64,000 bases of DNA, from NCBI GenBank assembly GCA_020161835.1, contig JAIUNL010000004.1, positions 1 through 64,000 on the forward strand, written 5' to 3'. Origin of the DNA: Bacteroidota bacterium (GTDB taxonomy: Bacteria > Bacteroidota > JABWAT01). Below, piece by piece: positions 9,849 through 18,502 of this stretch; position 1 is the stretch's first letter, and every line of letters starts with the position of its first letter. Below the pieces are notes generated by a model. The model was not told where the DNA came from, searched no databases, and saw only the letters and a program-made list of their open reading frames with translations. The translations under genes were made by a program, and so were the position numbers.

Positions 9849-11900
9849 CTATTTTAATAAAATGACCTTGACCGATTCGGTTTTGCTGCCTGATTCCATT
9901 CTGACGATATAAATTCCGGATGACAAATCATCGCCATGAAATGGGATCTGATGCGTTCCGGCAGGTTTTATTTCTTCTGCGAGAAGAGCAACTTGTCTTC
10001 CCAGCAGATCAAACACTTTCAAACTCACTTTCCCGGATTGGGGAATGGAATAGGAGATCAGCGTTGCCGGATTGAACGGGTTTGGGTAAGCAGAAATGGA
10101 GAATTTTTCTGGTTTTTCAGTGTTTGAATTCCCTTCAACTGAAGTTATCACTCCTTTTCCTGCATTAAAGTCCCAATATCCTTTTTCATTCTTGTATTGA
10201 AGCGGATCGGTTTCGCCGAATTGAACCTTTATTTCATTCTGTGGCTGAGGGAAAAGGTTAAACAAATGGCGCAGATTTCTGGATTCAACATTCTGCCCTC
10301 CGATTGTAAAGGAAAATTCAATTCCCTGATCCCAATCTGTTCGTCCAATCATTGATGTGGTAAATATCCTGTCTCCGGCGACTACATCCGGCCAAATCCC
10401 ATCATCTTTAAGAGAAAATGTGGGTCCCGGAAGTCCGATACAAATAAAGCAGTAGGAATTGATAACCATCCTTACCGGTAATTCAGAAATATTTCTCTTA
10501 CTGATGTAAAACGGATTTGTTGACAATTCTGGAGCAAGAGAATCACCCAATTCATTAACAAAGTAATAAACCGGGCGCAGATCAGCATAAACAGTAATTG
10601 AAGTTGAATCTGGCAAGGGGGAAATATTTCTGAAAACAGGCTGACGGTGGGTAGATGTCAGATCATCGGTTAAATCTTCAACAACGACTTCATTTCCGTT
10701 AAAAATAGTGGGCAATGTCAATTTCCGGTATCTTGGGGCGTAAAAGCCAGGCTGTTCATTAAAATAATCAAAAAAGAATTCTTCAAGTTCACCACCAGGA
10801 ATCTTTTTAAGATATTGGTAAAAAACAACCCTTTCCCAATAGGCAAAAAGACTATCTGCTCCGGTACTGCCGGTGTAAACGGTTCCTATCTGAGGTGGAA
10901 TCAATTGGATATCAACTGTTTTCAATGCGGTTCTCAGATAGCCGATTCTGGCAATCAGTTTATCATTTTCCGGATCAAATCCATTAGTTTTTATTGCGTT
11001 TTTCAGATCTACATTAAAATTGATCTTAAAATCAATCGGATGACCGCAATCACTGCAATATGGACCTTTATTATCAAACCATTTCCAGGCAAGGGTTGTA
11101 TCACTTTTAAATTGAATGGTTCTATCCCCGCCAATGGCATCTTCCCAGTTGGTTTCAGCGCCGCTGTCACTCCAAACAAATTTGTATTTCAAAAGGCCGG
11201 CGGAAGCTTTAGGAATCAGGATTGTTTTGCTGAAAAAGTATTTTTCTGCTTCATAAAAACCCTTACCAAGGGTTAAATCATCATGCCGGACTTCGGGTTT
11301 CAGTGTATCGGCTGCAGACCAGCCATTAAATCCACCGCGAACTGTAACCGTGTGGTTTGCAAGATTGAACTGTCTTATGCCTTCCATATTCACCCGAAAG
11401 TGAACTGCAAAAACACTGGTATCTCCCTTTTTTGCAAGCTCAAGCGGATTCCAATCATCGCCACGGGTAACACTTGCGCCAGTAAAAGGGTCAGTGTAGG
11501 TTTCTTTCAAGCCGGTTGTAAAAAGAGTAAGAGTTGTGTCTTTCTCTATTTCAAATTCAGCAATCTGATGGCGATCCCAGCCTAATCCAGATTCAGTCAG
11601 TGTTACAATTTTGAATGAACCTCCTGAAGATCCAACTGGTACTTTTTTCTGTACTTCCCAATAGTCACCGGCGATATTTTTTAATTTGATTCCTTTTTCA
11701 AAAGACCAGTCTCCGCCAAAAACGCTACCCCTGATTGAAACCAACGAACCTTCAGTAACTGTATCCTGAACAAATGCAGTATTGACCTTGAAGGTAACAG
11801 TGGCAGAATCCGGATTCTGGATTTGGGAAAAACCGGTGGTTTGAAAAGCAATCATATTTATTGCAGATACAAACCAATAGAGAACGATCTCTTTTTTCAT
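9849..11900 (-). CDS. Secreted beta-module protein with T9SS tail (paralogue 5)
   Basis: The protein has 683 residues. It has its own N-terminal signal region (MKKEIVLYWFVSAIN, cleaved near GFSQ) and then enters directly at the DSATVTFKVNTAFVQDTV motif. It therefore consists of the beta-module half of paralogues 3 and 4 without the propeller half. Module starts are recognisable (FKVNT, FRVNM, FNVDL, TVYADLRP), as is GGFNGWSAADTLKP. The tail is the AYPNPFNPATLISYS to ESVKVILLK sorting domain. Together with paralogue 6 it could represent the ancestral form from which paralogues 3 and 4 were built, or the reverse by deletion. Function unknown. Confidence 0.88.
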   Translation of the reverse strand: MKKEIVLYWFVSAINMIAFQTTGFSQIQNPDSATVTFKVNTAFVQDTVTEGSLVSIRGSVFGGDWSFEKGIKLKNIAGDYWEVQKKVPVGSSGGSFKIVTLTESGLGWDRHQIAEFEIEKDTTLTLFTTGLKETYTDPFTGASVTRGDDWNPLELAKKGDTSVFAVHFRVNMEGIRQFNLANHTVTVRGGFNGWSAADTLKPEVRHDDLTLGKGFYEAEKYFFSKTILIPKASAGLLKYKFVWSDSGAETNWEDAIGGDRTIQFKSDTTLAWKWFDNKGPYCSDCGHPIDFKINFNVDLKNAIKTNGFDPENDKLIARIGYLRTALKTVDIQLIPPQIGTVYTGSTGADSLFAYWERVVFYQYLKKIPGGELEEFFFDYFNEQPGFYAPRYRKLTLPTIFNGNEVVVEDLTDDLTSTHRQPVFRNISPLPDSTSITVYADLRPVYYFVNELGDSLAPELSTNPFYISKRNISELPVRMVINSYCFICIGLPGPTFSLKDDGIWPDVVAGDRIFTTSMIGRTDWDQGIEFSFTIGGQNVESRNLRHLFNLFPQPQNEIKVQFGETDPLQYKNEKGYWDFNAGKGVITSVEGNSNTEKPEKFSISAYPNPFNPATLISYSIPQSGKVSLKVFDLLGRQVALLAEEIKPAGTHQIPFHGDDLSSGIYIVRMESGSKTESVKVILLK

Positions 11901-11970
11901 TTTTCAATCCTTTTGATTGATGAATTACACATTCAATTCAGAAATGCGATTAATCACACAATTTCAATTT

Positions 11971-12164
11971 CGGAGACGGGTCTGAGACCCTGCATTTCAA
12001 TTCCAGATACGCGATAAATCGCGTCTCTACGATGCCGTTTTTTCCCACTATGCGTTTAACCCCAAAAACTCCCACCGCTTTGAATTCCTTTGCGCTTTTA
12101 CCGGCGTCCTGGCGATTAACACATTGTCCTGCATTATCGGAGACGGGTCTGAGACCCGTCTCTA
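11971..12164. repeat. Composite GAGAC palindrome element, copy 3
   Basis: It has a half hairpin from 11973, a hairpin near 12005-12028 (TACGCGAT / ATCGCGTC arms), the shared spacer, and a GAGACGGGT-type hairpin at 12140-12162 next to the stop of paralogue 6. It is the third long copy in the array. Confidence 0.85.
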
Positions 12165-14195
12165 CTATTTTAATAAAATGACCTTGACCGATTCGGTTTT
12201 ACTGACGGATTCCATTCTCACCAAATAAATGCCTGATGACAAATCATCGCCACGAAATGGGATCTGATGCGTTCCAGCAGGTTTTATTTCTTCTGCGAGA
12301 AGGGCAACCTGTCTTCCCAGCAGATCAAACACTTTCAGACTTACTTTCCCGGATTGGGGAATGGAATAAGTTATCAGTGTTGCCGGATTGAACGGGTTTG
12401 GGTAGGCAGAGATTTTTATTTTTTTCGGAATTTCTGAATCCGGGATGTCATTTACTGAAGTCACCACTCCCTTTTTAGTATTAAAGTCCCAAAAACCTTT
12501 ATCGTTCTTGTAACGGTCAGGTTCAATATCACCGAATTGAAATGAAAATTCATTTACAGGTTTTTGCTCCAGATTATGAAACCGTGTATTTAAAAAGCTG
12601 GATTCATTAGGCATCCAACCAAAGGCAAGCTGATACTCAACTGAGGATAGTTCACCTTTTTTTACTTTCATTGTTATTGAATAAACAGAATCTCCGGCAA
12701 TTTTATCGCCATCAAGTCCTTTATCATTCATTTCAGGGGGTGCCCAGGGTCCCATACACATCCAGCAATAGGTGGGGGAAGCGCAAAATAATCGCTGCAA
12801 ATCAATGTTTTTTTCTGTGAGATAGTACCTACTAACTGGTGGGGAATAACTCAGGGAATCCCCTAACCGCTTAACGAAGAAAAAGACCGGACGAAGATCA
12901 ACATGAAGAATCACTTGTGTAGAATCTGTCATCGGGACTGAAGACCTAAATACAGGTTGCCGGTGTGAGGATTCATCAGATTTATCAATATCCCAGCCTG
13001 ATACAGACACTCCAATCGATGGCATTACAATTTTCCGGTAAAGGGGGGCACTTCTTGATGTTTTGGGATCATTGAAATCTAAATAGGATTCTTCGATCCG
13101 GATTGAACCACTCTTTTTAAAATATTTGTAAAAAACAGTACTGTTAAATCCAGAAGAAACAGAATCGGACCCCGTATAAACCGTTCCTGAAGAAGGGTGA
13201 AGTTCAAACTCAACAGGCCTGGAAGCAGTTCCAAGAAATCCAGCCACAGCAATCAGAGTATCGGTTTGCGGATTAAATCCGTTTGCGGAGATTGCTTTTT
13301 CCAGGTCAACATTCAAAACGATTTGAAAGAATATGTCATCAATACAAATAATGGGGGCTGTATTATCAAACCATTTCCAGGCAAGGGTAGTATCACGTCC
13401 CAATTGAATGGTTCTATCCCCGCCAATTTTATCTTCCCAATTTGTTGAAATCGCACCACTATCACTCCAAACAAATTTGTACTTCAAAATACCAGCAGAA
13501 GCTTTAGGGATCAGGATTGTTTTGCTGAAAAGGTATTTTTCTGATTCATAAACACCGTAAACACCGGATAAATCATCATGACGGGACTCAGGTTTCAGTG
13601 TGTCGGCTGCAGACCAACCATTAAATGATCCGCGAACGGTAGCTGTATGCTTTGTTGGATTGAAAGCAAGAACTCCCTGCATATTCACCCGAAAGTGAAC
13701 AGCAAATACACTGGTATCCCCATTTTTTGCAAGTTCAAGCGGATTCCAGTCATCACCCCGGGTAATTTCAGTTCCGGTAACCGGGTCAGTGTAGGTTTCT
13801 TTCAATCCCGTCGTAAAAAGTTCAATTGTCGTGTCGTTTTCTATAATAAACGCACTTTGATCATGGCGATCCCAGCCGGTTCCTGTTTCGGTTTGGGTTA
13901 CAATTTTGAAGGTACCGCCAGAAGACCCGAGGGGAACTTTCTTTTCTGCTTCCCAATAATCCCCACCCACGTTTTTTAATTTGATTCCCTTTTCAAGAGA
14001 CCAGTCACCGCCAAAAGCAGTTCCCCTGAATGAAACGACTGAACCTGGTGTAAGGGTATCCTGTACAAAGGCCGTATTGACTTTGAAGGTCACAGTTGCA
14101 GAATCACCTTCAGAGCGAATTAACCCAATTGCAGGACGTCCAAAACCGGTGGTCATTCCGAAAATGGAAAGAAGAACAATCAGCTTGGATTTCAT
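12165..14195 (-). CDS. Secreted beta-module protein with T9SS tail (paralogue 6)
   Basis: The protein has 676 residues and is the first gene of the array in transcription order. It has a signal region (MKSKLIVLLSIFGMTTGFG), then the GDSATVTFKVNTAFVQDTL entry and the same succession of modules as paralogue 5 (FRVNM, LNVDL, LHVDLRP). The tail is the AYPNPFNPATLITYS to ESVKVILLK sorting domain. The middle of the protein has diverged more from paralogues 3-5 than its ends have, consistent with conversion acting mainly on the terminal segments. Surface or secreted; ligand unknown. Confidence 0.88.
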   Translation of the reverse strand: MKSKLIVLLSIFGMTTGFGRPAIGLIRSEGDSATVTFKVNTAFVQDTLTPGSVVSFRGTAFGGDWSLEKGIKLKNVGGDYWEAEKKVPLGSSGGTFKIVTQTETGTGWDRHDQSAFIIENDTTIELFTTGLKETYTDPVTGTEITRGDDWNPLELAKNGDTSVFAVHFRVNMQGVLAFNPTKHTATVRGSFNGWSAADTLKPESRHDDLSGVYGVYESEKYLFSKTILIPKASAGILKYKFVWSDSGAISTNWEDKIGGDRTIQLGRDTTLAWKWFDNTAPIICIDDIFFQIVLNVDLEKAISANGFNPQTDTLIAVAGFLGTASRPVEFELHPSSGTVYTGSDSVSSGFNSTVFYKYFKKSGSIRIEESYLDFNDPKTSRSAPLYRKIVMPSIGVSVSGWDIDKSDESSHRQPVFRSSVPMTDSTQVILHVDLRPVFFFVKRLGDSLSYSPPVSRYYLTEKNIDLQRLFCASPTYCWMCMGPWAPPEMNDKGLDGDKIAGDSVYSITMKVKKGELSSVEYQLAFGWMPNESSFLNTRFHNLEQKPVNEFSFQFGDIEPDRYKNDKGFWDFNTKKGVVTSVNDIPDSEIPKKIKISAYPNPFNPATLITYSIPQSGKVSLKVFDLLGRQVALLAEEIKPAGTHQIPFRGDDLSSGIYLVRMESVSKTESVKVILLK

Positions 14196-14404
14196 GAAAA
14201 CTCCGGGAAATATTCTTACTAAAATTAAACGGTTTTAAGGAGATAGTCAATACCTTTATCGGGATAAACCAGTCTTTTTTAGGGTTGGTTTTTATTGTTG
14301 ATTTGTCATCGTTAGGTTGGATGGTGGATTTCGAATTCGGATTTTCCAAATTTCGGCCGGAATTGCATTATCATTTCAAAAAAAATCAAAGACCGGCCGA
14401 TGGT

Positions 14405-14526
14405 TTTATTCGTTTTCTTCCCCCGGGTTGACACCCGGGGCTACTCATATTTCGCTCCTTCGGAGCGCATATCCCGTACGGTGTACCACTTACCACTTAT
14501 AACTTATCACTTATAACTTATTTCCC
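14405..14526. repeat. Repeat-filled gap before glnD, with heptad array
   Basis: The 394-bp gap 14196-14589 contains no gene I can support. It holds an inverted word around 14420-14440 (CCCGGGTTGACACCCGGG), a small hairpin (CGCTCCTTCGGAGCG), and then from 14485 to 14526 a run of words such as ACCACTT, ATAACTT and ATCACTT repeated every seven bases. The end just before glnD is AT-rich and should carry its promoter, but no TAnnTTTG motif is visible. Confidence 0.75.
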
Positions 14527-14589
14527 CCCTTACAAATTTAATATTTCACCCATATTTACTATATTAACTTAATTGCAAGCGGGAAAACC

Positions 14590-17193
14590 ATGACTATTCT
14601 TCATCAACTCGGACAACAGATCTATAATCCGTCTGAAACCGGATTTCTGATGGTGCGCCATCTGGCCAATCAGTTTGGTAAAGATCTCATCAGACAATTC
14701 CGTGAATTGCCTGAATTGAAAGACACAGCCATTATTGCGCTTGGCGGATTCGGTCGACGGGAAATGTGTCCCAACTCCGATGTGGATATTCTGATTCTCG
14801 TACCTGATAATATGGATAAGGAAAAACTCGAAACCGGTGTTAAAAATCTGCTTTATCCCATGTGGCAAAACGGACTCAAAATCGGTCATGCCGTCAGAAC
14901 GCTTGGAGAAGCCCGGGAAGCTCTTGTTTCTGATGTAGAAACCCTCATGACCTGCCTTGACAGCCGGTTTCTTGACGGGAATCCGGATCTGGCTGCCAAA
15001 TTTGATAAACTTATTGACGATTTTCTTCAATCCAATAAAAATCAGAAATTTCTGTATGAACTTGTCGTCAATTACAACACCAATGTTGCCAATTACGGCG
15101 GGTCGGTAAATCTTCTCGAGCCAAACGTTAAAAAATCGCCGGGAACACTTCGTGACGTTCATTTTCTCGGATGGGCGTATCTGTTAATTTCAGAAGGACA
15201 ACGGCTGTTCACCCGCCGGTCATCAGATGATGAAACCCAGACCGAACGGGTTTTTCTGCGGTTATTTAAACAGGGTCTCATAGACGAAACCCAATACCGC
15301 CACGTTTTCGAAGCCACAGATTTTATGCTCAAAACCCGGTTTGCCCTTCACCTGGTCGATGAAAGAAGTACCGACCAGCTCGGGTTTCCGCAACAACCTA
15401 AAGTTGCAGAAATGCTGGGATATAAAGGTGAACTCAGCAAGGAAATCTGTGAAGCGCTGATGAAGAAATTCTACCTTCATGCCCGTAAAATTTTCAGACT
15501 TTCGAAAACTTTTGTTCAGCAAATCGAAGAACTCTGCCGTCCGCCGGTATCTGACCTCGATGAACAGCTGGATGGCGGATTTGCGATCCGGAATAACCGG
15601 ATTCACTGGGGACGAAGTTCGTATGAATCAGCAATCACCGAAGAATTTGTGAAAGCACCATACCTGCAAATGATGGCGTTTTATTTTCAGGCAGAATATG
15701 GTTTCCGGTTTTCTGATGTGCTTCGTGGCGCCATTATCCAATCTTACGAACTGATCACCGAAGAATTTCAGGCAAACCCGAGGGCTGTGCACTTATTCAG
15801 GAAAATCATGCTGGCTCCGCATGCATCCTATGCGCTTAAAAACATGCTTGAACTTGGTGTATTGAACCGGTTCATTCCGGAATACGGCAATCTGGTTGGG
15901 TTGTACCAACGAAACGCTTACCACTCTTACACGGCAGATTATCACACACTGGTCGCCATTGAACGGCTCGAAATGAGTAAAACCCGGTTTCCACCGGTTT
16001 ACCGGGTTTGGCGTGAAGTTCTCGAGCGCCCGGAGTTGCTTTCTCTGAGTATTCTTTTTCACGATATCGGAAAAGGATTTGATATCGCCAATCACTCAAT
16101 TGTCGGGATGGATGTAACCCAGCAGGTCATGTCGAGATGGGGATTTAATCAGGAAGAAATTGATCTTGTTTGCTTTATGGTTGAACAGCATCTCACCATG
16201 GAGCAAATGGCCTTCAGGCGGAATTATCACGATCCTGATACGTTGCAATCCTTCATTGATCTTTTCCCGGATGTGGAATATCTCGACGTCCTCTTCTGCC
16301 TCACATATTCCGACTTAAGTGCCGTCAACCCAAATGTCTGGACAGAATGGAAAGGTATGATGCTGGATGAATTATACCGGATTACCCGAAGAACGATAAC
16401 GTCAGTAACAGTGACCACATCGGCAAAAATTCTTCAGGAATCGAAACACGCCAAAGTTGCCGAACTGACACGGCATGAGACAGATCCGCAGGTACTGGCC
16501 CACATCAAAGAATTCGATATCCACACCGATTACTGGCTGACTTTTAAACCGGAGGAAATTGCCAAACATGCCGGCTTCCGTCAGAATACCAATGAATTTG
16601 AAGTTGAAGTCACTCCGTTTGACGGCTATCTTGAAATTACCATCATCTGTGATGACCGTGACGGGCTTCTTTATAAACTCTGCGGCATTATTTCCAGTCT
16701 GGATACGTCCATTTTTGATGCCCGGGTTTTCACCTCTCCGGCCGGACTTTGCATTGACCGGTTCCGGGTTTTTCCGGTAACCGATGGAATGCCGGATACT
16801 GAAATTTTACGCCAGCAGGCTATTGAACGGCTTCAATCCGTTTTAATTCAGAACCAGCCGGTTGAGCCGCTTGTTGACCGTTTCCGTAAAAAATGGAAAA
16901 GAAAATTCAAATCATCGGCTGTTTTTGTACCCGAAATTACCTGGGAGTTTTCTGGTGACGTGGTCATTTTGGATATTTATGCACCCGATACCCTCGGGCT
17001 GATGTACAAAATCACCCGCACGTTCTCTGAACTGAAGTTACCTATTCATCATGCCAAAATTGCCACCCGTGTGGATGGCGTAAACGATACATTTTACATC
17101 AACAGACTCCTTTTTGGTGAAGACGCTTCAGTGGTGAATGCAACCGCCCGGCTAAAAGAAGCCATTCAATCTTTTGTTGAAACGGGAACATAA
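14590..17193 (+). CDS. glnD: [Protein-PII] uridylyltransferase / uridylyl-removing enzyme
   Basis: The protein has 867 residues, normal for GlnD. Domains in order: a nucleotidyltransferase domain with GGFGRRE (residues 52-58) and SDVD (63-66), which bind metal and UTP; a GlnE/GlnD-type helical part; an HD domain with the His-Asp pair at 491-492 (FHDIGKG) that removes UMP; and two ACT domains starting near residues 677 and 792 that sense glutamine. In known bacteria GlnD modifies the PII protein according to glutamine level and so sets nitrogen assimilation. No glnB, glnK or amtB lies in the window. The ATG at 14590 lacks a Shine-Dalgarno but starts the usual conserved region. The stop is followed at once by heptad repeats. 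Confidence 0.93.
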   Translation: MTILHQLGQQIYNPSETGFLMVRHLANQFGKDLIRQFRELPELKDTAIIALGGFGRREMCPNSDVDILILVPDNMDKEKLETGVKNLLYPMWQNGLKIGHAVRTLGEAREALVSDVETLMTCLDSRFLDGNPDLAAKFDKLIDDFLQSNKNQKFLYELVVNYNTNVANYGGSVNLLEPNVKKSPGTLRDVHFLGWAYLLISEGQRLFTRRSSDDETQTERVFLRLFKQGLIDETQYRHVFEATDFMLKTRFALHLVDERSTDQLGFPQQPKVAEMLGYKGELSKEICEALMKKFYLHARKIFRLSKTFVQQIEELCRPPVSDLDEQLDGGFAIRNNRIHWGRSSYESAITEEFVKAPYLQMMAFYFQAEYGFRFSDVLRGAIIQSYELITEEFQANPRAVHLFRKIMLAPHASYALKNMLELGVLNRFIPEYGNLVGLYQRNAYHSYTADYHTLVAIERLEMSKTRFPPVYRVWREVLERPELLSLSILFHDIGKGFDIANHSIVGMDVTQQVMSRWGFNQEEIDLVCFMVEQHLTMEQMAFRRNYHDPDTLQSFIDLFPDVEYLDVLFCLTYSDLSAVNPNVWTEWKGMMLDELYRITRRTITSVTVTTSAKILQESKHAKVAELTRHETDPQVLAHIKEFDIHTDYWLTFKPEEIAKHAGFRQNTNEFEVEVTPFDGYLEITIICDDRDGLLYKLCGIISSLDTSIFDARVFTSPAGLCIDRFRVFPVTDGMPDTEILRQQAIERLQSVLIQNQPVEPLVDRFRKKWKRKFKSSAVFVPEITWEFSGDVVILDIYAPDTLGLMYKITRTFSELKLPIHHAKIATRVDGVNDTFYINRLLFGEDASVVNATARLKEAIQSFVETGT

Positions 17194-17405
17194 ATGCCAG
17201 TGACGGGAGACCAGGGACAAGGGACTGGCAAATGGTTAATGGTGAATTATTAATGGTTAATTGAAAATCACAGGTCACTGTCCTTCGACTCCGCTCAGGA
17301 ACCAAGTCGAAGTGCCCGGTGATTGGCTGGTGGTTAATTCGCCATTTGCTTCGCAGAACTTCGTTTCGTTATCCGCCATTCGCAATTCGTTATTCGTAAT
17401 TTTTC
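17194..17405. repeat. Heptad arrays between glnD and murI
   Basis: From 17205 to about 17265 seven-base words follow one another (CAGGGAC, AAGGGAC, TGGTTAA, TGGTGAA). From about 17370 to 17405 a second set appears (ATTCGCA, ATTCGTT, ATTCGTA). Between them, around 17280-17320, lies the dispersed word CCTTCGACTCCGCTCAGGA with a partner CGAAGTGCCCGG. No gene is present. Confidence 0.8.
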
Positions 17406-17407
17406 CC

Positions 17408-17415
17408 TACTTTTG
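17408..17415 (+). promoter_or_regulatory. Bacteroidota -7 element of murI
   Basis: TACTTTTG fits the Bacteroidota -7 consensus TAnnTTTG. It ends five bases before the murI ATG at 17421, so transcription from it would give a leaderless or nearly leaderless mRNA. No clear -33 TTG is seen; the upstream DNA is a heptad array. Confidence 0.5.
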
Positions 17416-17420
17416 CATCC

Positions 17421-18245
17421 ATGACTTTATCTCATCTCAATCCAGATCTGCCCATTGGCGTTTTTGATTCCGGAATTGGCGGACTCACCGTCGTCAAGGA
17501 AATAAAACGTCTTCTTCCAAATGAAGGAATTGTTTATTTTGGCGATACCGGCCGGGTTCCGTACGGTAATAAATCAAAATCCACCATCATTGATTATTCC
17601 CTGCAAATCACTAAATTCCTCGAATCACAGGGCGTCAAACTCATTGTCATTGCCTGCAATACAGCTACAGCTCATGCACTTGATGCTGTTAAAAAAGCAA
17701 CTCATCTGCCGGTTATCGGTGTTGTCGATCCCGGTGCAAAAGCTGCTGTTAACTACACCAAAAGCAAACGAATCGGTGTGATCGGAACGGTTGGAACTGT
17801 AAACTCAAAAGCTTATGAAAAAGCTATCCACAAGCTGAACGCCGATATGATGGTTTTCAGTCAGGCGGCACCGTTGTTTGTTCCTTTGGTTGAAGAAGGC
17901 TGGTTTACCCATCCGGCAACGAGTCTGATTATCCGGGAATATCTGAAACCACTCGAAAATGAACGGATTGATACACTTGTTTTGGGATGCACGCATTATC
18001 CGCTTTTAAAATCGGCAATTGACCGGGAAGTGTTTTCTTCGATTACGCTGGTTGACTCAGGTGAAGAAGTTGCAAAAGATGTGAAATCAGTTTTGGAAAA
18101 ACACAAACTGCTCAGGGTTTCAAAACGAACAGAAGCGTTTCAGTATTTTGTATCCGACCTTAATTTCAGGTTTAAAGAACTCGGGAAAATGTTCATGGAT
18201 GAACCGTTCGACAAAGTGACTCTGGTTGAATGGCAGGAAAAATAA
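17421..18245 (+). CDS. murI: Glutamate racemase
   Basis: The protein has 274 residues, the usual length. The enzyme interconverts L- and D-glutamate in the cytoplasm to supply D-Glu for peptidoglycan. The sequence shows FDSGIGG near the N-terminus (Asp16), the first catalytic cysteine in ACNTATA (Cys79) and the second in LGCTHYPLL (Cys191), all in family positions. The start at 17421 places the FDSG motif at the normal distance from the N-terminus. The stop TAA is directly followed by ATTTTGA-type heptads. It stands alone between glnD and a convergent flippase gene. Confidence 0.96.
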   Translation: MTLSHLNPDLPIGVFDSGIGGLTVVKEIKRLLPNEGIVYFGDTGRVPYGNKSKSTIIDYSLQITKFLESQGVKLIVIACNTATAHALDAVKKATHLPVIGVVDPGAKAAVNYTKSKRIGVIGTVGTVNSKAYEKAIHKLNADMMVFSQAAPLFVPLVEEGWFTHPATSLIIREYLKPLENERIDTLVLGCTHYPLLKSAIDREVFSSITLVDSGEEVAKDVKSVLEKHKLLRVSKRTEAFQYFVSDLNFRFKELGKMFMDEPFDKVTLVEWQEK

Positions 18246-18502
18246 TTTTGAATTTTGAATGTTAAATTTTAAATGATGAATGGTAAATGGTGTAAATTCC
18301 CCTCCTTTTCAATGGGAGTCACGGTCACTGAGCGGAGTCGAAGTGCCCGTGATGGGGCTGTTTTTCAAAAACTTTGGCCAATACAAACCACCCCGGCTTC
18401 GCCACCCCTCCTTGAAAAGGAGGGGAATTTGTTCAGCCTTAAACCTGAAGCCTTACGCCTTAAACCTGAATTTACCATTAATCATTTACCATTAACCATT
18501 GT
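18246..18502. repeat. Convergent intergenic region made of heptad arrays and inverted words
   Basis: From 18246 to about 18295 the words ATTTTGA, ATGTTAA and ATGGTAA recur every seven bases. Next come CCCCTCCTTTTC and the CACTGAGCGGAGTCGAAG word, then the matching CCTTGAAAAGGAGGGG at about 18410-18425. From 18437 to 18502 a second heptad array (CCTTAAA-, TTACCAT- and TTAACCA-like words) runs into the 3' end of the flippase gene and supplies its stop codon. Confidence 0.8.

Noticed and set aside
10815..11276. A 153-residue open frame antisense to paralogue 5
   Set aside because: It mirrors the coding bias of the T9SS gene on the other strand, has no signal or family motif, and similar antisense frames appear in all paralogues.
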